Origin: Acidobacteriota bacterium
Lineage (GTDB): Bacteria > Acidobacteriota > Terriglobia > Terriglobales > Acidobacteriaceae
NCBI GenBank assembly: GCA_021802085.1
Contig: JAKAAZ010000100.1
Location: 1 to 11,928 of the forward strand
Reading direction: 5' to 3'
DNA: 11,928 nucleotides
Under the pieces are notes generated by a model. That model searched no databases. It saw nothing but the letters and a program-made list of their open reading frames with translations, and was not told the origin of the DNA. This document shows, in pieces, positions 8,202-11,928 of the stretch (the first letter of the stretch is position 1; every line of letters begins with the position of its first letter). The position numbers and the translations under genes were made by a program.

Positions 8202-10175
8202 ATGCGAACGACAATTACTCGCCCTTGGGTGACCGCGGTTCTTCTGTCAACCATTTGCATTGCTCCGAGGATGTTTGCGCAAAGGGGAGGCGACTCCGTA
8301 CAGGTACAGATCGCCAAGAACAATGCGATCGAAAAAGAGCTGGAGTCGGTGGCGATCATCGACCGCAAGGTCATGATTCCGATGCGCGATGGGAAACGCA
8401 TGGCGGCCGACATCTATCGCCCAAAAGATGAGTCCAAGAAGTACGGCGCCATATTTGTTCGCACACCCTACAACTTCAATTATTGGGACATCGCGCTGGG
8501 CGCGCCGCGCAACATGGGAGCGGAACTGAATGCCGTGAAGCGCGGCTATGCCTATGTGGAGATCAACGAGCGCGGCCAATTTTTCTCTGAAGGAAATTAC
8601 GACATTCTGGGGCCGCCTCTCAGCGACGGGTACGACGAATTCTCATGGATCGCGGCACAGCCGTGGTCGAATGGCAAGGTGGGCACCATCGGATGCTCCT
8701 CGACGGCGGAATGGCAGTTGGCCGTGACTGCGATGGGAAACCCCGCGGACGCGGCGTTTATTCCCGAAGGATTCGGCGCGGGTGTGGGCCGCGTGGGCCC
8801 CTATTACGAGCAGGGCAACTGGTTCCGCGGCGGCGCGGTCCAGATGCTTTTTATCGACTGGCTGTATGGAGTGCAGAACCAGGTTAGGCCAATGTTCCCG
8901 CCGAATACATCCCAGGCGGAGCTGGTCCGCGCGTCACGGGCATTCGATCTCGCGCCGCATTTCCCGTCCGTGGACTGGTCCAAGGCGCTCTGGCATCTGC
9001 CTGAAATGGACATTATCAAGGCCGTACAAGGGCCAAGAGGAATCTTTGCCGATCCCATGCCAGTGGCCACCGGCGGGGCCATGATCGAGCGCGCGCCCAA
9101 CGATCCTGCGTGGTATAAGGGCGGTCTGTGGAACGACAGCATGAAGATCAATGTGCCGGGATTGTGGTTCATGTCCTGGTACGACGTATCGATCGGGCCA
9201 AACCTGGAGGCTTACAATTTCGTGCGCAAAACAGCCCGCCCGGAGATTGCCAACGAGCAGTATGCGGTGATTGCGCCGACCGGCCATTGCGGCTATACAC
9301 GGGCCACCGAACACACCGTGGTTGGAGAGCGGGACATGGGCGACGCGCGACTCGATGTCGACGCGCTCACCTACGGCTGGTTCGACCATTTTCTGAAGGG
9401 CGAGAACAACCACATCCTCGAAACGATGCCGAAGGTCCGCTATTACGTGATGGGGGAGAATCGATGGGAGACATCCAGCACCTGGCCGCCAGAAGGCGCA
9501 CAGCCGATGAGGTTTTATCTTTCCAGCACCGATGCAGCCAACAGTCTTTACGGAGACGGATCGTTGTCCGTGGTCCCGCCGACTCGCGACCATGGAGACC
9601 GTTTTACCTACGATCCCATGAATCCCGTGCCGTCGCACGGCGGAAATGTTTGCTGCGAAGGGAGCGCTGACGAGCCCGGTGCTGTCGACCAGCGCCAGAT
9701 GGAAACGCGGCGCGACATTCTGGTCTACACCTCGGCCCCGTTCCAGCAAGGGATTGAAATCAGCGGGCCAATCCAGGTTACGTTGTATGTTTCCTCGGAC
9801 GCGAAAGACACGGATTTTACGGTGAAGGTGGTCGATGTGGACCCGAATGGGCCTGCCTACAACCTGGACGAAAACATTCAGAGGATGCGCTATCGCAATG
9901 GGTACGACAAGCCGCTGGCGTGGATGGAACCGGGCAAAATATACAAGGTGACATTTCAGCCCATGCAGACCAGCGACTATATCGCCGCCGGTCATTCACT
10001 GCGCATCGAGGTATCGAGCAGCAACTTTCCGCGCTTCGATCGGAACCTGAACACGGGCGGAAATAACTACGATGAGGTGAAAGGAGTAGTGGCCCACAAT
10101 GAGGTGCATCACTCCACCGCGTATCCTTCGGAAATCACAATCACCGTGGTCCCCCACCCGCATCCGATGCACTGA
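8202..10175 (+). CDS. Secreted CocE/NonD-family serine hydrolase (X-Pro dipeptidyl-peptidase-like)
   Basis: 657 residues. A signal peptide (1-26; basic MRTTITRPW, hydrophobic TAVLLSTICIA, likely cut after MFA) sends it to the periplasm or outside. The alpha/beta-hydrolase domain (about 50-400) opens with KVMIPMRDGKRMAADIYRP, the hallmark of the CocE/S15 family. The nucleophile elbow is GTIGCSS (161-167) with S166 the likely nucleophile. The acid is probably D328 in FMSWYDVS and the base H362 in APTGHCGY, matching the Ser-Asp-His order of CocE. YGWFDHFLKG (391-400) closes the catalytic domain. The C-terminal jelly-roll (PepX C-terminal type, about 435-655) contains RRDILVYTSAPFQQGIEISGP and IAAGHSLRIEVSSSNFPRFDRNLNTG, standard for this family. 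Known members cleave cocaine, alpha-amino-acid esters, glutaryl-cephalosporins or X-Pro peptides; the substrate here cannot be named. It lies 121 bp after the permease, suggesting release of an amine or amino acid that the permease imports (inference). Its stop is 14 bp from the stop of the convergent gene. Confidence 0.9.
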   Translation: MRTTITRPWVTAVLLSTICIAPRMFAQRGGDSVQVQIAKNNAIEKELESVAIIDRKVMIPMRDGKRMAADIYRPKDESKKYGAIFVRTPYNFNYWDIALGAPRNMGAELNAVKRGYAYVEINERGQFFSEGNYDILGPPLSDGYDEFSWIAAQPWSNGKVGTIGCSSTAEWQLAVTAMGNPADAAFIPEGFGAGVGRVGPYYEQGNWFRGGAVQMLFIDWLYGVQNQVRPMFPPNTSQAELVRASRAFDLAPHFPSVDWSKALWHLPEMDIIKAVQGPRGIFADPMPVATGGAMIERAPNDPAWYKGGLWNDSMKINVPGLWFMSWYDVSIGPNLEAYNFVRKTARPEIANEQYAVIAPTGHCGYTRATEHTVVGERDMGDARLDVDALTYGWFDHFLKGENNHILETMPKVRYYVMGENRWETSSTWPPEGAQPMRFYLSSTDAANSLYGDGSLSVVPPTRDHGDRFTYDPMNPVPSHGGNVCCEGSADEPGAVDQRQMETRRDILVYTSAPFQQGIEISGPIQVTLYVSSDAKDTDFTVKVVDVDPNGPAYNLDENIQRMRYRNGYDKPLAWMEPGKIYKVTFQPMQTSDYIAAGHSLRIEVSSSNFPRFDRNLNTGGNNYDEVKGVVAHNEVHHSTAYPSEITITVVPHPHPMH

Positions 10176-10189
10176 GCGGCGGGCGTGGT

Positions 10190-11344
10190 CTATTCCTGGA
10201 CGACAGCCTTCACCAGATTGCGGGGATGGTCGACGTTGCGGCCATGGAGTATCGCGATCTGATACGCGAAGAGCTGGAGCGGAATGACCTCGCAGATGGG
10301 CAGCAGATATTCACTGCATTGTGGAATGAATACGCAGTGCTGGCTGAATTGCGGGACTTCCCTGTCGCCCTCATTCGCAATAGCAAAGACGAGCGCGTCC
10401 TGCTGGCGCATATCTTTTAAGAGCTGTACCACTTTGGAGTAGCGCAGCAGCGAATCGCGGTCGTTGGGATCGTGCGTTGCCACCACGACCAGCGGAGTCT
10501 CCGGCCCGACCAGGGCATTCGGTCCATGTTTCAGTTCGCCGGCCGGATAGCCCTCGGCATGGGTGTAGGACGATTCCTTCAGCTTGAGCGCTCCCTCCCG
10601 CGCAATGGCGTAGTGAATGCCGCGGCCCAGGAACAGGAAGGCCGTGGCCTCGCGATAGCTCGCTGCAAGGTCGTGGACCTGCTGCTCCCATGCGGGCAAT
10701 GTTTTGGCGATCGAATCGGGAAGCGCCCACGCTTCGCCGCACATGGAATCGGCGACGTTCCGCGTGATGCGGCCGCGCTGATGAGCGAGCGAGAGCGAAA
10801 GCAAATAGAGAACGAGCAGTTGCCCGGTAAAACTCTTGGTGGCGGGGATCGCTTGTTCGGGGCCGGCACAAACCGGCAGGCTGGCCTGCGCTTCTGTTGC
10901 CATGGAGGAGTCATCGCGGTTGGTGATGGCCGCGGTTTGCAGTCCACGCGAGCGCGCCTCGCGCAAAGCGGCCAGCGTGTCGGCGGTCTCGCCGGACTGC
11001 GAAATGACGATAACCGCCGGATTGTGCAGCGTGTGGGTCGAACGATAGCAATACTCGCTCGAATACTCGACATCGACGGCGAGGCCGGCGATATCTTCCA
11101 GCATGATTTCTCCGGCGAGGCCGGCGTGGCGGCTGGAACCGCTCGCCGCTACGACAATGCGTTCATGACCAAGCAGCGCGCTGTGGGCAGCCAGCATGGG
11201 CTCTCGCGCCAGGCTGCCATCGCGGGTGTAATAGGCGAGCGTGTCGGCGAGGGCCTGCGGCTGCTCGAATATCTCGCGCAGCATGGCGTGGGGAAACTGA
11301 CGCGTTGCGCCGAACGGAGGAACGTTCCTGGTATGGATAGTCAT
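10190..11344 (-). CDS. GlmS-type isomerase domain protein (two SIS domains, no glutaminase domain); possible NagB-II-like deaminase
   Basis: 384-residue cytoplasmic sugar-phosphate enzyme that aligns throughout with the C-terminal half of GlmS (glucosamine-6-phosphate synthase). HAMLREIFEQP (19-29) corresponds to the HYMLKEIFEQP linker that follows the glutaminase domain in GlmS. First SIS domain (about 55-190): VVAASGSSRHAG, DVEYSSEYCYR, the phosphate-binding SQSGETADTL (115-124) and ATKSFTGQL. Second SIS domain (about 225-375): FLFLGRG, EGALKLKESSYTHAEGYPAGELKHGP and IPLQLFAYQIAILHGRNVDHPRNLVKAV. The equivalents of the E. coli GlmS catalytic residues E488, H504 and K603 are present as E257, H273 and K379. 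With no N-terminal Cys glutaminase it cannot take ammonia from glutamine. Stand-alone GlmS-C homologues are known as glucosamine-6-phosphate deaminases (NagB-II type) or related deglycases, so deaminase or ammonia-dependent isomerase are the best guesses. No Shine-Dalgarno is visible before the ATG. It is convergent with the hydrolase and separately transcribed. Confidence 0.85.
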   Translation of the reverse strand: MTIHTRNVPPFGATRQFPHAMLREIFEQPQALADTLAYYTRDGSLAREPMLAAHSALLGHERIVVAASGSSRHAGLAGEIMLEDIAGLAVDVEYSSEYCYRSTHTLHNPAVIVISQSGETADTLAALREARSRGLQTAAITNRDDSSMATEAQASLPVCAGPEQAIPATKSFTGQLLVLYLLSLSLAHQRGRITRNVADSMCGEAWALPDSIAKTLPAWEQQVHDLAASYREATAFLFLGRGIHYAIAREGALKLKESSYTHAEGYPAGELKHGPNALVGPETPLVVVATHDPNDRDSLLRYSKVVQLLKDMRQQDALVFAIANEGDREVPQFSQHCVFIPQCSEYLLPICEVIPLQLFAYQIAILHGRNVDHPRNLVKAVVQE

Positions 11345-11433
11345 AGGAAGAATGGAGGCGTCATGCGGACGCCGAGAAACGGGAATCCTGAATTCGGATT
11401 GGCTGGGTCAGTCCGAGCTTGCCCTTCCCTATT
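11345..11433 (-). promoter_or_regulatory. Leader/promoter region of the GlmS-like gene (weak signals only)
   Basis: This 89-bp region lies between the start codon and the MITE-like element. On the minus strand a TAGAAT (11431-11436, overlapping the MITE boundary) could be a -10 box, but I see no good -35 at 16-18 bp. An imperfect hairpin pairs 11394-11400 with 11410-11416 (7 pairs, one wobble, 9-nt loop). A seven-residue minus-strand reading frame (11341-11364) ends in an ATGA overlap with the gene's start, but has no ribosome binding site. None of these is strong. If the -10 is real, the element end contributes to the promoter. Confidence 0.25.
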
Positions 11434-11563
11434 CTAGGAGCCTGTCGGGCATAGATTTTTCGTCGTTTAGAATCAACAATTCACCAAATCTACCACGTTT
11501 GGTAGGTTATTGATTCTATGTGGTTTATCAAATTTCCAACTCTTATGAGCGACACACTCCTAG
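11434..11563. mobile_element. MITE-like element with terminal inverted repeats, flanked by CTAG
   Basis: A ~130-bp non-coding unit. Its left end (11438-11454) and right end (11544-11560, reversed) read GGAG(CC/TG)TGTCG(GG/CT)CATA, 13 of 17 positions identical. Both are bordered by CTAG (11434-11437 and 11560-11563), which may be a target duplication; because CTAG is its own complement, the exact element boundary (GAG... with a CTAG duplication, or GGAG... with a TA duplication) is ambiguous. The left 24 bp recur at 11803-11826 with two mismatches, at the end of a probable insertion sequence. No transposase is encoded, so it would be a non-autonomous derivative moved in trans. It sits 90 bp upstream of the GlmS-like gene. 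Confidence 0.65.
11468..11518. repeat. 51-bp palindrome at the core of the MITE-like element
   Basis: The outer arms 11468-11480 and 11506-11518 are inverted copies (TAGAATCAA then YAAY; 11 of 13 identical). Inside, CTACC (11490-11494) pairs with GGTAG (11501-11505) around ACGTTT. The AT-rich core contrasts with the GC-rich genes around it. Such a structure is typical of MITEs; it could also serve as a bidirectional RNA hairpin. No protein-binding role is evident. Confidence 0.6.
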
Positions 11564-11615
11564 CGAGGGATTGGCGGTTGCGACGTTGGAAGCTGGCTTC
11601 GTTGAATGAATTTAC

Positions 11616-11732
11616 AAGGAAAGCTTTGATTAAGGAAGTCCTGCAGCGGCTAAAGCCCTATCGATTTTCAGCCATGTACGGCACGACTGAAGTCGTGCCC
11701 TGATACAAGACAGGCTTAATCAGAGCTTCCTT
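11616..11732. repeat. REP-like palindromic intergenic element
   Basis: The two ends are inverted copies: 11616-11634 and 11715-11732 share AAGGAA(A)GCT(T/C)TGATTAAG, 17 of 18 positions plus one extra base. Inside are a short stem GGC-TAAA-GCC (11648-11657) and a perfect hairpin at 11680-11699 (stem GGCACGAC/GTCGTGCC, loop TGAA). Paired small stems of the kind 'GGCTAAAGCC ... GCACG-CTGAAG-CGTGC' are, in my recollection, frequent intergenic repeats in Acidobacteria and resemble REP elements moved by REP-associated tyrosine transposases. That attribution is from memory and not shown by this window. No T-run follows the hairpin, so it is not a standard terminator. Confidence 0.6.
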
Positions 11733-11802
11733 AGTGTTCCTCCCAGAGCATTTTCATTGTTATTGCGACGCGTGCTTGTTTATATCCCACCCAGATATTG
11801 CG

Positions 11803-11928
11803 CTAGGAGTGTGTCGGGCATAGATTGGTGACGGAGTCTACAGCAGGGGTGGGGCGTTTTGTTTTAGTTTTAATTCATGGGCCAGAACTTCATTTCTGAC
11901 ACGGTCAACCAGACTCTTTTATTTCCGC
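11803..11928 (+). mobile_element. Left end of an insertion sequence, IS1182-like (continues past window)
   Basis: It begins with CTAGGAGTGTGTCGGGCATA, which matches the left end of the MITE-like element at 22 of 24 positions over 11803-11826 and, in reverse, its right end over 15 perfect bases (11551-11565 against 11801-11815). About 70 bp inside the end, a reading frame starts at 11877 that resembles an IS1182-family transposase. The layout of terminal repeat, short leader and transposase fits an IS left end. The other end and any target duplication lie outside the window. Confidence 0.6.
11877..11928 (+). CDS. Transposase N-terminus, IS1182-like (3'-truncated by window edge)
   Basis: Seventeen codons are visible before the window ends: MGQNFISDTVNQTLLFP. 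An in-frame TAA lies only one codon upstream (11871-11873), so ATG 11877 is the only plausible start. The pattern M-G-x-x-F-I-x5-Q-x2-L-x-P is the usual opening of IS1182-family transposases, which continue with a PPSL..WLP..H motif; the first Pro is the last full codon here. No good ribosome binding site is seen, which is common for transposases. The call rests on a short match plus the terminal repeat just upstream. Confidence 0.5.
   Translation, partial: MGQNFISDTVNQTLLFP

Noticed and set aside
11680..11699. Perfect hairpin considered as a Rho-independent terminator
   Set aside because: No T-run on either side; its setting inside a larger palindrome fits a REP-like element better.
11518..11703. 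61-codon + strand open frame in the repeat region
   Set aside because: It runs from inside the MITE-like palindrome through the REP-like hairpin, so its codons are repeat structure; no ribosome binding site, no family resemblance.
11345..11928. CRISPR array or tRNA in the gene-poor right end
   Set aside because: The repeats are two or three copies in mixed orientation without regular spacers, and no cloverleaf sequence is seen.

Overview
The window looks like chromosomal DNA of a Gram-negative bacterium. The style of its genes (a MdtB/MdtC-type RND pair, a PuuP-like permease, a secreted CocE-type hydrolase) and of its intergenic repeats suggests an acidobacterium of the Terriglobia/Acidobacteriaceae kind. 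That placement is inference from recalled family features; the window holds no rRNA or other phylogenetic marker.

Layout. Positions 2-10175 hold five genes on the + strand. (1) The C-terminal part of a MdtB-like RND efflux permease, cut by the left edge. (2) A complete MdtC-like RND permease that starts inside the stop codon of the first (ATGA overlap). (3) A NodT-family outer-membrane efflux lipoprotein. (4) A PuuP-like APC-superfamily amino-acid/polyamine permease. (5) A signal-peptide-bearing CocE/NonD-type serine hydrolase. Genes 1-3 form a tripartite drug-efflux operon of the MdtABC type; the periplasmic adaptor is not in the window and probably lies to the left. Gene 4 follows after only 54 bp and gene 5 after 121 bp, so read-through from the efflux operon is possible. 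The hydrolase and the permease could form a degrade-outside, import-inside pair.

Converging on them with a 14-bp gap, on the - strand (10190-11344), is a two-SIS-domain protein equivalent to the isomerase half of GlmS. It lacks the glutaminase domain but keeps the catalytic residues, so it is probably a sugar-phosphate isomerase or deaminase of the NagB-II type.

The last ~580 bp (11345-11928) carry no complete gene but are dense in mobile debris. They hold a ~130-bp MITE-like element (11434-11563) with terminal inverted repeats flanked by CTAG, a ~117-bp palindromic REP-like element (11616-11732) around a perfect 8-bp-stem hairpin, and the left end of an insertion sequence (from ~11803). The IS end repeats the MITE terminus at 22 of 24 positions, and its first 17 transposase codons (from 11877) resemble the N-terminus of IS1182-family transposases. 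The MITE therefore looks like a non-autonomous relative of the neighbouring IS.

I found no convincing new multi-gene system. The points most worth a second look are the IS/MITE/REP cluster, the charge-free low-complexity insert in the first RND permease, and the glutaminase-less GlmS-like protein.
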